DNA of 64,000 nt, taken from positions 186,001-250,000 of the forward strand of contig NZ_FOTD01000002.1 in assembly GCF_900114465.1 (NCBI RefSeq), given 5' to 3'. How positions within the stretch are numbered: position 1 is the first letter of the stretch; every line of letters begins with the position of its first letter. Made by a program: the position numbers and the translations under genes. Source of the stretch: Trichococcus palustris (lineage in GTDB: Bacteria > Bacillota > Bacilli > Lactobacillales > Aerococcaceae). The notes under the pieces are model-generated. The model had not been told where the DNA came from and made no database searches. It worked only from the letters and a program-made list of their open reading frames with translations. Of this stretch, positions 37,017 through 46,509 are shown in pieces.

Positions 37017-38122
37017 CTGTCATTGAAGCAAACGCTCCAGGAAAATTGTTCATTGCCGGCGAATACGCGGTGGTCACACCCGGACACCCGTCCATTCTGG
37101 TCGCCTTGGACCAATTCATCACGGTGTCACTCGAAGAAGCGGACACCCAAGGGACCATCCGCTCTGGACAATTCGGCGGCATGCCGATTCCCTGGACAAG
37201 GCAAGAAGATCAATTGGTCATCGACCAACGGGAAAACCCCTTCATCTATATTACCGAAGCAGTAAAGATGACCGAGCGCTACATCAAGGAACAAGGCATC
37301 CCTTTGTCATTTTTCCATCTATCCGTGAAGAGCGAACTGGATAACGCAAGCGGCAAGAAATATGGCTTGGGTTCCAGCGGTGCCGTCACGGTCGCCACCA
37401 TCAAAGCGTTGCTGTTGTTCTATCATATCGAACCGGATTTTGAATTGGTTTATAAATTAGCCGCATTGGCGCATCTGTCCGTAAAGAGCAACGGCTCGTT
37501 CGGCGATATTGCCGCCAGTGCGTACGGAGGCTGGATTGCCTATGCCTGTTTCGACAGGGAATGGGTGTTGGAACAGATGGAAGCGATGGCCTTCAGCGAG
37601 CTATTGAAAACGCTTTGGCCGAAACTGATGATCAAACCCTTGACGCCACCCGCAAATTTGCGCCTGCTGATCGGCTGGACAGGCTCCCCGGCTTCGACCA
37701 CCCATTTGGTGGACCGCGTCAATGATGTACGTGAAGACATCGATGACTTCTACAAAACCTTTCTGGCGTCCAGCAGAGACTGCGTAAACGGGATGATCCA
37801 AGCCTTTGAAAAAGGCGACATGCAGCTGATCCAAGCCGGCATCCGGCAAAACCGGAACTTGCTGCACCAATTAACCGCACACACCGGCGTTGTCATCGAG
37901 ACTCCTGCCCTGACGCAATTATGCGATTTGGCGGAGAAAAACTTGGGTGCAGCCAAATCATCCGGTGCCGGCGGAGGCGATTGCGGGATCGTCATCATCG
38001 ACAGACAATCCGGCATCATCCCGCTGATTTCCGAGTGGGAAAAAGTCGGCATCATGAACCTGCCGCTGCATGTGTACACAAATGCGAAGACAGCGAAAGC
38101 TATCGAGTGGAAAGAGGCTTAA
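37013..38122 (+). CDS. mvaK2: Phosphomevalonate kinase
   Basis: Second phosphorylation of the pathway. The 369-residue GHMP kinase opens with EANAPGKLFIAGEYAVV and contains KYGLGSSGAVTVATIKALL (core GLGSSGAV, near 118-125) and SSGAGGGDCGI (near 318). The ATG at 37013 overlaps the mvaD stop by four bases and sits behind AAAGGATGG; an ATG three codons earlier lies too close to that site. Confidence 0.96.
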   Translation: MTVIEANAPGKLFIAGEYAVVTPGHPSILVALDQFITVSLEEADTQGTIRSGQFGGMPIPWTRQEDQLVIDQRENPFIYITEAVKMTERYIKEQGIPLSFFHLSVKSELDNASGKKYGLGSSGAVTVATIKALLLFYHIEPDFELVYKLAALAHLSVKSNGSFGDIAASAYGGWIAYACFDREWVLEQMEAMAFSELLKTLWPKLMIKPLTPPANLRLLIGWTGSPASTTHLVDRVNDVREDIDDFYKTFLASSRDCVNGMIQAFEKGDMQLIQAGIRQNRNLLHQLTAHTGVVIETPALTQLCDLAEKNLGAAKSSGAGGGDCGIVIIDRQSGIIPLISEWEKVGIMNLPLHVYTNAKTAKAIEWKEA

Positions 38123-38123
38123 A

Positions 38124-39188
38124 ATGACTATCGATTCAGAAAGAAAAGATCAGCACGTAGCGTTTGCTGAGCAGCAATACCAAGACATGGGCCAAGCCGA
38201 TTTTCAGAAAATGCGCTTTGTTCACCATTCGCTCCCTGAAATAGCGGTGGCAGACATCTCATTGGAAACAAAGCTGGCAGGCTTCACGATGGCAGAACCC
38301 TTCTACATCAACGGGATGACCGGCGGCAGTGAAAAAACAAAGAGCATCAATGCCGATTTGGCTGCTGTCGCTAAGCTGACCGGTTTGGCGATGGCGTCCG
38401 GTTCCGTGAGCGCAGCGCTGAAAGATCCGAGCGTATCCGACAGCTTCGCCATCATCCGCAAAGTGAACCCGAACGGCCTTGTCTTCGCCAATATCGGCGC
38501 CCATCATTCGCTCGAGAATGCGAAACGTGCGGTCGCTATTTTGGAGGCAAATGCGCTCCAGATCCACATCAACGCACCCCAAGAAATGATCATGCCCGAA
38601 GGAGACCGTGATTTCACGATGTGGCTGCGCCAAATCGAAGAAATTACGGCGCATGTCGGCGTACCGGTCATCGTGAAGGAAGTCGGTTTCGGGATGAGCC
38701 GCGAAACCATCCGGCAATTGATCAATGTCGGCGTCCGGACGATCGACGTTTCCGGCAAAGGCGGAACGAATTTTGCCGCCATCGAAAATGCCCGCCGGAC
38801 GCATATCGCTTATGATGATTTGGAAAATTGGGGTCAATCCACCTTGATTTCGCTGTTGGAAGCACAGGCCTTTCAGCAAAAGGCGGAAATCATCGCTTCC
38901 GGCGGCATCAAAAATCCGTTTGATATCGTCAAGGCACTGAGCCTTGGCGCCAAAGCGGTCGGTCTTTCCGGCCAATTCCTGCATATGGTTTTGGAGGATG
39001 GTCCGGTGAAAACAGCTGAAACAGTTGCCGCCTGGAAAGAACAGATTACGACGATCATGGCCATGCTGGGCAAAACTTCCGTGGCTGATCTGCAACAGAC
39101 TGATGTCATTTTCCAACGGGACATCATCGACTGGTGCGATATGCGCGGACTCGATTACCGCCATTACGCCAACCGATCAAACAAATAA
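38124..39188 (+). CDS. fni: Isopentenyl-diphosphate delta-isomerase, type 2 (FMN)
   Basis: Interconverts IPP and DMAPP with FMN and NADPH; typical partner of the Gram-positive mevalonate operon. The 354 residues include RKDQHVAFA near 7, NGMTGGSEKTKSIN (about 77), QIHINAPQE (about 153), VKEVGFGMS (about 189), and SGGIKNPFD (about 259). The ATG at 38124 is one base after the mvaK2 stop with AAAGAGG before it. A terminator closes the operon. Confidence 0.96.
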   Translation: MTIDSERKDQHVAFAEQQYQDMGQADFQKMRFVHHSLPEIAVADISLETKLAGFTMAEPFYINGMTGGSEKTKSINADLAAVAKLTGLAMASGSVSAALKDPSVSDSFAIIRKVNPNGLVFANIGAHHSLENAKRAVAILEANALQIHINAPQEMIMPEGDRDFTMWLRQIEEITAHVGVPVIVKEVGFGMSRETIRQLINVGVRTIDVSGKGGTNFAAIENARRTHIAYDDLENWGQSTLISLLEAQAFQQKAEIIASGGIKNPFDIVKALSLGAKAVGLSGQFLHMVLEDGPVKTAETVAAWKEQITTIMAMLGKTSVADLQQTDVIFQRDIIDWCDMRGLDYRHYANRSNK

Positions 39189-39189
39189 C

Positions 39190-39234
39190 AAAATGGCAGC
39201 TCAGAAAACATTCTCTGAGCTACCATTTTTTATT
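39190..39234 (+). terminator. Terminator of the mevalonate operon
   Basis: Stem AAAATGGCAGCTCAGA / TCTGAGCTACCATTTT with a short loop and a T run, two bases after the fni stop. Confidence 0.9.
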
Positions 39235-39276
39235 TAGTTAGAATTTAGATAGTGGCAAATTTTCAAAAGAAGGTTA

Positions 39277-39600
39277 TCACAGTGCCCATACCATGAGACT
39301 GATGCTGACGATCCCTACGATAACGGAAAGGATCATGTTTTTCGATTTGTAGGAAACGACTGCGGTTATCAGGGAAGGAAGCAACTTAGCGTTGTGAAGG
39401 ACATTGAAGGATACCTCGTTCTCCCAAAAAAAGATATCCGAGAAGATCAATGCAGCGAAAATGGATACCGGCAGAAAACTCATCCACTTCTGGAACCAGA
39501 TGGGGATGCGCGCATTTTTGAGCACGACGATCGGTATCAATCGGGGCAGGTAGGTCACGATGCCGCCGCCGATGATCAGCCAAAAGATTTCATTGTTCAC
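39277..39600 (-). CDS. azlD: Branched-chain amino acid exporter, small subunit (AzlD)
   Basis: A 107-residue protein with four hydrophobic segments; the AzlD marks are GGGIVTYLPRLIPIVVL near residues 10-26 and RIPIWFQKWMSFLPVSIFAAL near 29-49 (cores TYLPRLIP and FLPVSIFAAL). With AzlC it forms an exporter for branched-chain amino acids and analogues. The GTG at 39600 follows GGAGGGAATTTTGC and overlaps azlC by 11 bp; no ATG fits. Confidence 0.9.
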   Translation of the reverse strand: MNNEIFWLIIGGGIVTYLPRLIPIVVLKNARIPIWFQKWMSFLPVSIFAALIFSDIFFWENEVSFNVLHNAKLLPSLITAVVSYKSKNMILSVIVGIVSISLMVWAL

Positions 39601-40297
39601 GCAAAATTCCCTCCTTTGCATCCTTTTTGTTCTGCAAATACAGGCCAAAGCCTGATGCGCAGACGGAAGTGATCACGATGGCGATGTTATGGTGCAGCAA
39701 GTTCATCAATACGACTGCCAGCAGCCCCGAGAAAATGGCCGTCCATAAGACGATACGGTTCTCGATTTGTGAAATCAATAAAAAAATGAACATGGCGATA
39801 AGGATATAATTCATCACGACCGGCGAAATCGCAATGCTTTTCCCTGCCAAAGCTCCGATGGCCGTACTGGCGATCCATGTCGCATAGGCGGTGATATTCG
39901 CGGCCAGACCTCGATTCGGCGTCCACTCTTCATCGTTCTTGAAGTGCATCGTGTTGACAGCGAAGGATTCATCGGTGATGGTCTGCGCAAATAGCATGCT
40001 GAATGGGATCTTCTTCGCCTTGATCTTTTGAGCCAGACTGGAGCTCATCAATAAGTGCCGTAAATTAATAAAAAAGACCATGACGACCATTTCCAAAATG
40101 CCGGCTCCTGCCGCTGTCATGGAGGCGATCATGAACTGAGCAGCCCCTCCATAAATGAACATGCTCATGAATAAAACGGCCACCCAATGATAGCCTGATT
40201 GCTGCAGCAACACCCCGCAGGCAAGCCCCATCGGAATGTAGCCGAAGCATACCGGATAGATGGCCTTCATACCGGCCACCCAATCTGATTTTGACAT
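39590..40297 (-). CDS. azlC: Branched-chain amino acid exporter, large subunit (AzlC)
   Basis: A 235-residue membrane protein with about six to seven hydrophobic segments. Family marks are FGYIPMGLACGVLL near residue 18, FIYGGAAQFM near 47 and NLRHLLMSSSL near 79, followed by TDESFAV near 107. GAGGAGGGAGCAC precedes the ATG. First gene of the azlCD pair; no Lrp-like regulator adjoins it. Confidence 0.92.
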   Translation of the reverse strand: MSKSDWVAGMKAIYPVCFGYIPMGLACGVLLQQSGYHWVAVLFMSMFIYGGAAQFMIASMTAAGAGILEMVVMVFFINLRHLLMSSSLAQKIKAKKIPFSMLFAQTITDESFAVNTMHFKNDEEWTPNRGLAANITAYATWIASTAIGALAGKSIAISPVVMNYILIAMFIFLLISQIENRIVLWTAIFSGLLAVVLMNLLHHNIAIVITSVCASGFGLYLQNKKDAKEGILREQ

Positions 40298-40452
40298 GTG
40301 CTCCCTCCTCTAACAAAATATTTACATTTCTATGCCTCATTTTATCACAAATATTTCAGATGAGAAGGCCCATTTTGCCTGGTTCTATGACGAAAGGAAA
40401 TGTATCCGCTCCCAAGGAAAAGCCTCCCTCAGAACGGATTTTCATTCTTGCA

Positions 40453-40498
40453 AAAAAACCACCGACGGGCAACATGCCCGTTGATGGTTTTCTTCATT
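40453..40498 (-). terminator. Terminator of rpiA-pdp
   Basis: Minus strand: AAAACCATCAACGGGC / GCCCGTCGGTGGTTTTTTT with a short loop, 40 bp after the pdp stop. Confidence 0.88.
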
Positions 40499-40535
40499 AA
40501 TCTTTTAAATGTAAACACTCGCACTGACAGGCGGC

Positions 40536-41837
40536 TCAGTCGGTCACAACCCCGTGGATCAAGATTGTCTCCACCTTTTCGTTGCCGATGGTATAGGCAG
40601 CCTGAATCATCGCTTCCGATTGGCTGAAATCGGCCTTATTGGCGTACATGCGAACAAGCGGTTCTCCTGCCGAAACAGGATCGCCGACTCTCTTCAGTAC
40701 CCTCAAGCCGGACGCCAAATCGATTACGCTTTCCTTCGTCGCACGGCCGGCGCCCAACAGCATGGCCGCGATGCCGATGTGGTCCGCAACGATTTCGGTG
40801 ACATAGCCGGACGCCTTGGCCAGGACATCTTTTTCAAAAGCAGCCTGCGGCATGATGCTGTAATCGTCCACCACGGCAGGGTTGCCACCCTGTGAAGCGA
40901 CGAATTCCTTGAACTTCTCCAAAGCTTTGCCGTTGCGCAAGTTTTCGATGACCATTTCCCGCGCTTCCGCCAAGTCCTTGCCTTTTCCGCCAAGGAAGAC
41001 CATTCGGCTACCGAGCTCGATGCAAAGCTCCTTCAGGTCCTTCGATCCACGCCCTTTCAGGGTTTCGATCGCTTCTTCGACTTCCAATGCATTCCCGACG
41101 GCACCGCCCAAGGGCTGGCTCATGTCGGAAATGACGGCCATCGTTTTGCGCCCGGCCAAGTTGCCGATTTTCACCATGGCGTGGGCTAATGCCCTTGCGT
41201 CTGCTTCCGTCTTCATGAAGGCGCCAGCACCAATCTTCACGTCCAAAACGATGGCATCCGCACCGGCGGCAATTTTTTTGCACATGATCGAGCTTGCGAT
41301 CAACGGCATGGAATTCACGGTTCCGGTCACATCCCGCAAGGCATATAATTTTTTGTCGGCCGGACAAAGATTGCCGGACTGTCCGATGACGGCCACTTTA
41401 TTTTTATTTACGATTCCGATGAATTCTTCTTCGCTTATTTCTACGTGGAACCCGGGGATGGATTCCAGTTTATCGATAGTACCGCCCGTATGGCCCAATC
41501 CGCGACCACTCATTTTTGCAACCGGCACGCCCACGCTGGCAACCAATGGCGCTAAAACGAGTGTCGTCGTATCGCCGACGCCGCCGGTCGAATGTTTATC
41601 CACTTTTATGCCGGCGATGCCGGACAGGTCGATTTGATCGCCGGACTCAGCCATAGCCATCGTCAACTCCATCCGTTCCTGATCCGTCATATCCTGGAAG
41701 AATACGGCCATCGCAAACGCGCTCATTTGGTAATCCGGTACCGTTCCATCCGTATAGCCTTCGATGATGAAGCGGATTTCTTCCTTGGATAAGGCTTTGC
41801 CTTCTTGCTTCTTGATGATTAAATCTACCATTCTCAT
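40536..41837 (-). CDS. pdp: Pyrimidine-nucleoside phosphorylase
   Basis: Splits uridine, thymidine or deoxyuridine with phosphate into base and (deoxy)ribose-1-phosphate. The 433 residues have the thymidine/pyrimidine phosphorylase signature [16 protein letters not shown] (about 110-125), [12 protein letters not shown] (about 80) and KIGAGAFMK (about 188). The ATG at 41837 has GGGGGAA eight bases before; a more upstream ATG does not. Downstream of rpiA on the same strand, consistent with feeding nucleoside ribose into the pentose phosphate pathway. Confidence 0.95.
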   Translation of the reverse strand: MRMVDLIIKKQEGKALSKEEIRFIIEGYTDGTVPDYQMSAFAMAVFFQDMTDQERMELTMAMAESGDQIDLSGIAGIKVDKHSTGGVGDTTTLVLAPLVASVGVPVAKMSGRGLGHTGGTIDKLESIPGFHVEISEEEFIGIVNKNKVAVIGQSGNLCPADKKLYALRDVTGTVNSMPLIASSIMCKKIAAGADAIVLDVKIGAGAFMKTEADARALAHAMVKIGNLAGRKTMAVISDMSQPLGGAVGNALEVEEAIETLKGRGSKDLKELCIELGSRMVFLGGKGKDLAEAREMVIENLRNGKALEKFKEFVASQGGNPAVVDDYSIMPQAAFEKDVLAKASGYVTEIVADHIGIAAMLLGAGRATKESVIDLASGLRVLKRVGDPVSAGEPLVRMYANKADFSQSEAMIQAAYTIGNEKVETILIHGVVTD

Positions 41838-41929
41838 TGATGATTCCCCCATCTGCTGTTTTCTCTTTCAATCAAACCCATTTCAACGAGCGGAACATGC
41901 ATCGGCTTTTCTAAGCCAGCCTGCCGTTT

Positions 41930-42607
41930 TCAGTCTCGTGCTTCCAACACTTTCACGCCATCTGCCGTTCCGACCAAGACGGTGTCTACGCAATCCAGGA
42001 ACAAGCCATGTTCCACAACACCCGTATAATGGATCAATTCCTCGGCAAGCGCCTTCGGATCGGTAATCTCCCCGATGTGCAGATCGATGATGAAGTTCTT
42101 CGCATCCGTCAAATACAATGAGCCGTCCGCATTTTTTCTGAATGTCGGATTGTATCCTTTCGCTTCGAAACGATTGAATAGGCAAATGGAGCCATATGTT
42201 ATCACTTCCACCGGCAAGGGGAACGCGCCCAAATGTTTCACCATTTTGCTTTCGTCGACAATCCAAATGATTCTCTTGGAATGGTCCGCAACGATTTTCT
42301 CAAACAGCAACGCTCCGCCGCCGCCTTTTACACCTTGGAAATCTTCGCTGATTTCATCGGCTCCATCGATTGTGATGTCGATGTACGGCACATCATCCAC
42401 GCTTTTCAATGGAATCCCCAATTCCGTCGCCAATTCCTTTGTCTGAACGGAAGTCGTAACCCCTGTGATGTTCAACCCTTCTTCTTTGACGCGTCTACCG
42501 ATTTCTTTCACAAAATAATACGCAGTGGATCCTGTGCCCAAGCCTACTGTCATGCCATCTTTAATATACTCCGCCGCCTTCAGGCCAACCAATTCTTTTA
42601 ATTCCAT
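41930..42607 (-). CDS. rpiA: Ribose-5-phosphate isomerase A
   Basis: Interconverts ribose-5-phosphate and ribulose-5-phosphate. The 225 residues contain [12 protein letters not shown] (about 22-33, phosphate-binding loop), DGADEI (about 81), and [14 protein letters not shown] (about 93) with the catalytic residues in GADE and KGGGGA. GAGGAAG precedes the ATG. First gene of a two-gene unit with pdp, 92 bp apart. Confidence 0.96.
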   Translation of the reverse strand: MELKELVGLKAAEYIKDGMTVGLGTGSTAYYFVKEIGRRVKEEGLNITGVTTSVQTKELATELGIPLKSVDDVPYIDITIDGADEISEDFQGVKGGGGALLFEKIVADHSKRIIWIVDESKMVKHLGAFPLPVEVITYGSICLFNRFEAKGYNPTFRKNADGSLYLTDAKNFIIDLHIGEITDPKALAEELIHYTGVVEHGLFLDCVDTVLVGTADGVKVLEARD

Positions 42608-42824
42608 ATTCTTCCTCGTTTCTTCAAGATGATAGAGCCATTATAACATATGGCACTGCAGTGTTTCTATGGTTAAGCGCTTCATTTGCGAACTACCGGA
42701 ATACTTGGCACACTGCATTCCTCATGAAGCACGCATTTGTAAGGTTTTTACACCATTATAAAAATAGCATGAGAATAACGTCAACTGGGGCTGTCTAATA
42801 TCGGGATAGGCCCATTCATGCATT
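42608..42824. other. Intergenic stretch right of rpiA
   Basis: AT-rich bases that should hold the rpiA promoter, leading into structured repeat copy 2. No gene or clear motif was seen. Confidence 0.4.
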
Positions 42825-43086
42825 TTTTTGGATACGAGGATTGTGTAGTTCCGATCGGCATAACCCGCCGAAAGCGGTCCGGCGGGTTAAAATACAGCGT
42901 TCTCCACAGAATAACCCGCCGAAGGTTCGACGGAAGGTTATTCTCGCGATGGAGCAATCAAAAAAACCGTCGCCGACTTTTTGGAGGGTTTTTCCGACGG
43001 TATCTGGGCCAAATAACCCACCGCGATCCCCGATTCGGTGGCAACTGGAAACAGGGAATGCAGGAATTCTCGAATGGAACATTCCA
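42825..43086. repeat. Structured ~260-bp intergenic repeat, copy 2
   Basis: Homologous to 6605-6862 from end to end. Hairpin 1 is AACCCGCCG/CGGCGGGTT (42862-42888), hairpin 2 AGAATAACC/GGTTATTCT (42908-42944 region), hairpin 3 ACCGTCG/CGACGGT, hairpin 4 CCACCG/CGGTGG, then the common tail GAATGGAACATTC. Here it lies between divergent genes, directly before the sdaAB promoter region. Confidence 0.85.
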
Positions 43087-43117
43087 GAATGACCTGGCTT
43101 AGAAGTCTGAGAATAGC

Positions 43118-43225
43118 AAAAAAAGGTTGTCTCAATGAGAGACAACCCCTTCCGAAAACTAAAAATACTATGAAAAAAAGACCATTTCGGGTATTTTCCG
43201 CCCCTCTTTTCGCTATAATGGATGA
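43118..43225 (+). promoter_or_regulatory. sdaAB upstream hairpin and promoter
   Basis: A hairpin GGTTGTCTC/GAGAGACAACC (about 43124-43147) is followed after 65 bp by a TATAAT -10 box at 43214-43219; no good -35 is at 17 bp (GTATTT). The -10 lies 43 bp before the sdaAB start. Confidence 0.5.
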
Positions 43226-43261
43226 TGTATTGTATCATAATCTTTGGGAGAGGAGCTTGTC

Positions 43262-43942
43262 ATGACGCAATCATTCAGAAGTGTATTCGATATAATCGGG
43301 CCGATTATGGTCGGACCATCCAGCTCCCATACCGCTGGGGCCTTGGCACTCGGCAAAGCGGCCGCACAATTATTTGAAATCAAACCCAGTAAAGTCACGA
43401 TCCATTACTATGAATCGTTTGCAGATACGCACTTAGGCCATGGGACTGATTTCGCCATCCTTGGCGGAATTTTGGGCTTTTCCGCCAGCGACCCGATGAT
43501 TCCCCAATCATTGGAAATGGCCAAATCCCAAAAAATTGCCGTTTCCTTTATTGAAGAAAAAGGCGAGTCGCCAGTAGGCCACCCCAACACGGCAACCATG
43601 ACACTGGAAAAAGGCGACAAAAAACTGACGGTTACAGGCAGCTCCATCGGCGGTGGAGCCATCGTGATCAACAGCGTCTCAATGGCTAACTTCACCATGA
43701 CCTTGGATGCCCAATTGCCGCTTTACTTTATCCGCCAAAACATCCTGCATGAACACCTGTTCACGGAAGATGATTGGCAAAACTATTTTTCCAAGAAAAA
43801 CTACGGTTTAAATGATATCCGTATTTTCAGGGAGAAGGATATCGAATGGGTCATTCTGTACCTGGAGACGTATCCTTCCAACGATATCATTTTCGAAATA
43901 AATGCCATGCCTTTTGTTGAAAAAGCCATCCTGATCCATTAG
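43262..43942 (+). CDS. sdaAB: L-serine dehydratase, beta subunit
   Basis: With SdaAA forms the oxygen-sensitive 4Fe-4S enzyme that converts L-serine to pyruvate and ammonia. The 226 residues have the SDH-beta domain (FDIIGPIMVGPSSSHTAGA, core GPSSSHTAG near 18-26; GHGTDFAI) and a C-terminal ACT domain (about 150-226) that probably binds serine. ATG at 43262 behind GAGAGGAGC. Runs into sdaAA after 15 bp. Confidence 0.96.
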   Translation: MTQSFRSVFDIIGPIMVGPSSSHTAGALALGKAAAQLFEIKPSKVTIHYYESFADTHLGHGTDFAILGGILGFSASDPMIPQSLEMAKSQKIAVSFIEEKGESPVGHPNTATMTLEKGDKKLTVTGSSIGGGAIVINSVSMANFTMTLDAQLPLYFIRQNILHEHLFTEDDWQNYFSKKNYGLNDIRIFREKDIEWVILYLETYPSNDIIFEINAMPFVEKAILIH

Positions 43943-43957
43943 AGAGGAACTGTTGAC

Positions 43958-44884
43958 ATGTACCAAACCATCGCAGCATTAGTCAAAGCCGCCAACGAGG
44001 AACAAGTACCCATCTCCGAATTGATGGTACGACAAGAAATGAATAAGAGCCACCGCACCCGCGAAGACATCTGGGAGCAGATGCGGCAAAATTATCTCGT
44101 CATGAAAGCGGCCGTCGAAAAAGGCTTGCAGGGTGACGGTGTTTTCTCCCCAACGGGATTGACGGGCGGCGAAGCGGTCAAGCTGCAGAAATATCGGATG
44201 CGCGGCAAAACGCTGTCCGGCGACGATCTGCTCATAGCAGTTGAAAGTGCGATTGCTACCAATGAAGTGAATGCATCGTTGGGCATCATCTGCGCTACCC
44301 CGACGGCGGGCTCTTCCGGAACCTTGCCGGGAGTGATGTTCGGCATCAAGGATAAGTTATCCCTGACCGAAGAACAGATGGTCCAGATGTTATTCAGCGC
44401 CAGCGGATTCGGCATGGTCATCGCGAACAATGCGATGATTGCCGGTGCGGCCGGCGGGTGCCAAGCCGAAGTCGGCAGCGCCTCCGGTATGGCGGCGGCT
44501 GCAGCCGTCGAAATCGCGAGCGGGACCCCCGACGAGTGCGCGGAAGCGATGGCGATGGCCATCAGCAATCTGCTGGGCCTCGTCTGCGATCCGGTTGCCG
44601 GACTTGTTGAGATTCCTTGCGTCAAACGCAACGCGATCGGTGCCGTGAATGCCTTGATCAGCGCCGATATGGCTTTGGCCGGCCTCACCAATAAGATACC
44701 CGCGGATGATGTCATCGAAGCGATGCGGCAAGTCGGTAAAAGCATGCCCGCTTCGCTTCGTGAAACAGGTCTTGGCGGATTGGCCGCAACCCGCGAAGGG
44801 GTAAGGCTGAAAATGAAGATTTTTGGTCAAGAGCTGGAGCTGACTCCCAAAGGGGAAGCAAAAATAACGCCTGCCAATAAATGA
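43958..44884 (+). CDS. sdaAA: L-serine dehydratase, alpha subunit
   Basis: Catalytic subunit, 308 residues. The cysteines that hold the 4Fe-4S cluster are visible at Cys151-region GGCQAEVGSASG, LVCDPVAGL and PCVKRN, with the substrate loop CATPTAGSSGTLPG near 112. AGAGGAACTG precedes the ATG. The TnpB element begins 12 bp after the stop, and its end hairpin followed by TTTCTTTTT probably terminates the sda transcript. Confidence 0.96.
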   Translation: MYQTIAALVKAANEEQVPISELMVRQEMNKSHRTREDIWEQMRQNYLVMKAAVEKGLQGDGVFSPTGLTGGEAVKLQKYRMRGKTLSGDDLLIAVESAIATNEVNASLGIICATPTAGSSGTLPGVMFGIKDKLSLTEEQMVQMLFSASGFGMVIANNAMIAGAAGGCQAEVGSASGMAAAAAVEIASGTPDECAEAMAMAISNLLGLVCDPVAGLVEIPCVKRNAIGAVNALISADMALAGLTNKIPADDVIEAMRQVGKSMPASLRETGLGGLAATREGVRLKMKIFGQELELTPKGEAKITPANK

Positions 44885-44895
44885 GTCTCAATGAA

Positions 44896-44945
44896 CACTC
44901 CCACCACTTAAATCCTAACGGATTTTGAAGTGGGGGTTTCTTTTT
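44896..44945 (+). terminator. Element-end hairpin acting as sdaAA terminator
   Basis: CCACTTAAATCC / GGATTTTGAAGTGG stem followed by TTTCTTTTT on the plus strand, 12 bp after the sdaAA stop. It belongs to the TnpB element yet has the form of an intrinsic terminator. Confidence 0.65.
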
Positions 44946-45083
44946 GTCTAAAGGAACGCTGCGGTCGGGCATCGACGGTTGCCGATGCGTTTCCCAACGG
45001 GAAATGGCTGCTTCGTTTCTCCACAAAAAGCAACACAAACAGTTTCCACTGTTTGTGGGCGGTGACGCGCCATCTACTACTCC

Positions 45084-46263
45084 CTAACACGGTCGTAGAT
45101 ACTTTGTCTGCTCCTCGACTGCCCACGGTAGGAAATCGCCGTACAGCGTTTTGCTGAGGATATTCTTGGCACCGTGGATGTCACGATGGCTTGTGTAGCC
45201 GCAGGAACAACGGACATTACGACCGTTGTGTTTCTTGCGAGTATGGCAAACAGGACATGTTTGCGTGCTGTAGGCTTCGTCCACCTTTTGGATGTCGATG
45301 CCTTCGGTCCTTGCTTTGTAGGTCAAATAAGCCATTAGTTTGCCGAAGCTCCAATTGGATAGTTTTTGCGTCACTTTCTTCCTTTTCTTTCCTTTAGTGT
45401 TGCGTTCGACGCCTTCTACATCACCAACGTAGACAGTGGAAACCTGCTGTGCAACACACCAATCCACAAAATTTTTGGTTGTCTTGTGCAGGGCATCCTG
45501 CAGTTGGCGGGTGCTTTTGGTGCGAACGAAATTTTTGGCTTTTTGGTATTTTTTCCATTGGCGCGAGCCTTTTTTGCACTTCGATTGCAGCCGTTGCAGT
45601 TCGGCTAATTTCTTGTTGCGTAATTGGTGGATGCTGCGCACCTTCCGCCCGCTAATCAGAACGGAAGCACCGTCTTCCGCAAAAGACGCAATGCTGTGGA
45701 TTTCGCCCAAGTCAACAGATGCCGCCTGCTGCTGTTTCAAGGGCGGGTTTTCAATCCCATCGTCGTAGGTAATGGACAAATAATAATGCGTGTCATGGCA
45801 CAGTTCCACTTCCTTGATGGTCTTGACGGCAATGCCGTCCAAGCCGGACACCTGCAATTTCAGCGGCGGTTGGCGTTTGCCGTTTCGGATGCCAAGCGAC
45901 AGGGTGACGACGTTGCCCTCAATGGAGAACGCTTTTCCGACCCACTTGGTGTTGAAGAAAAACTTCTCCTTGTAGGGGTAACGGACGTCCTTGCGCCCGG
46001 CGGTTTTGGCTTCCTTCGCGGCCAGACGCGCATTCAGGTACTTGTGGGCGACGGCTTGGATGCTCTGGCTGTGCAATGCAACCCGTTTGTTTGGTTTCCG
46101 TCTGCAGCTGGTTCTTGCCTATCCATTTGCCTGTGGCGAGATGATGGTCTTTGGCTTTCTGCAAGCACAGGTTCCAGACTTCGGCGGAAGCTTTGTTGCA
46201 GGCATCCAGCATGTGCTTCAGTTTCGTTTGGTTCCGAATCAGCAATCGTTTCCCGTGGTACAT
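45084..46263 (-). pseudogene. tnpB: TnpB (RNA-guided transposon endonuclease), one frameshift
   Basis: The gene starts at 46263 (MYHGKRLLIRNQTKLKH, with GGAAGGAGGAG before it) and runs to about residue 60 (TETK), then the frame changes near 46085-46095 and continues as NKRVALHSQSIQAV to the stop at 45084. The long second part carries RuvC-I VDLGEIHS, RuvC-II VYVGDVEGV, a zinc finger CPVC ... CSCG, and RuvC-III HRDIHGAKN, all intact. One extra A in ACCAAACAAACGG would explain the shift. A TATAAT -10 stands at about 46296. Total length about 393 codons, normal for TnpB. Confidence 0.85.
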
Positions 46264-46447
46264 AAGGACTCCTCCTTCCTTATTTATAAGTATATTATAC
46301 CACTACCGTCCATTTTAGGTCGATTTCTACTGACATAAAGAAAAGTGACCTTCGCCGTTGGCGAACCGAAATTCATCCCCCACTTTCACTGGTGCTGCGC
46401 ACCGAAACGCTTAGAAGTGGGGGACTTCTTTCGAAAAGATGTTAAAA

Positions 46448-46504
46448 AAACAGCTTGAAATCCGTTCAGCCATGCTGATTGGATTTCAAGCTGTTTTTTT
46501 ATCT
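46448..46504 (-). terminator. Terminator of ridA
   Basis: Stem AAACAGCTTGAAATCC / GGATTTCAAGCTGTTT with an inner TCAGC loop region and T/A runs on both sides, directly left of the ridA stop. Confidence 0.9.
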
Positions 46505-46509
46505 GTCTA

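Larger units (their letters stand above)
44896..46423 (-). mobile_element. TnpB-only IS200/IS605-type element, inactivated
   Basis: Both ends are palindromes with the same motif: left CTCCCACCACTT ... GAAGTGGGGG (44897-44936), right TCCCCCACTTTC ... CTTAGAAGTGGGGGA (46375-46423). Between them lies one frameshifted tnpB transcribed leftwards and no tnpA. In this family the right-end RNA (from the tnpB 3' part and the left-hand hairpin here) is the guide scaffold, with the guide read from sequence beyond it, which would be the end of sdaAA. Confidence 0.85.
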
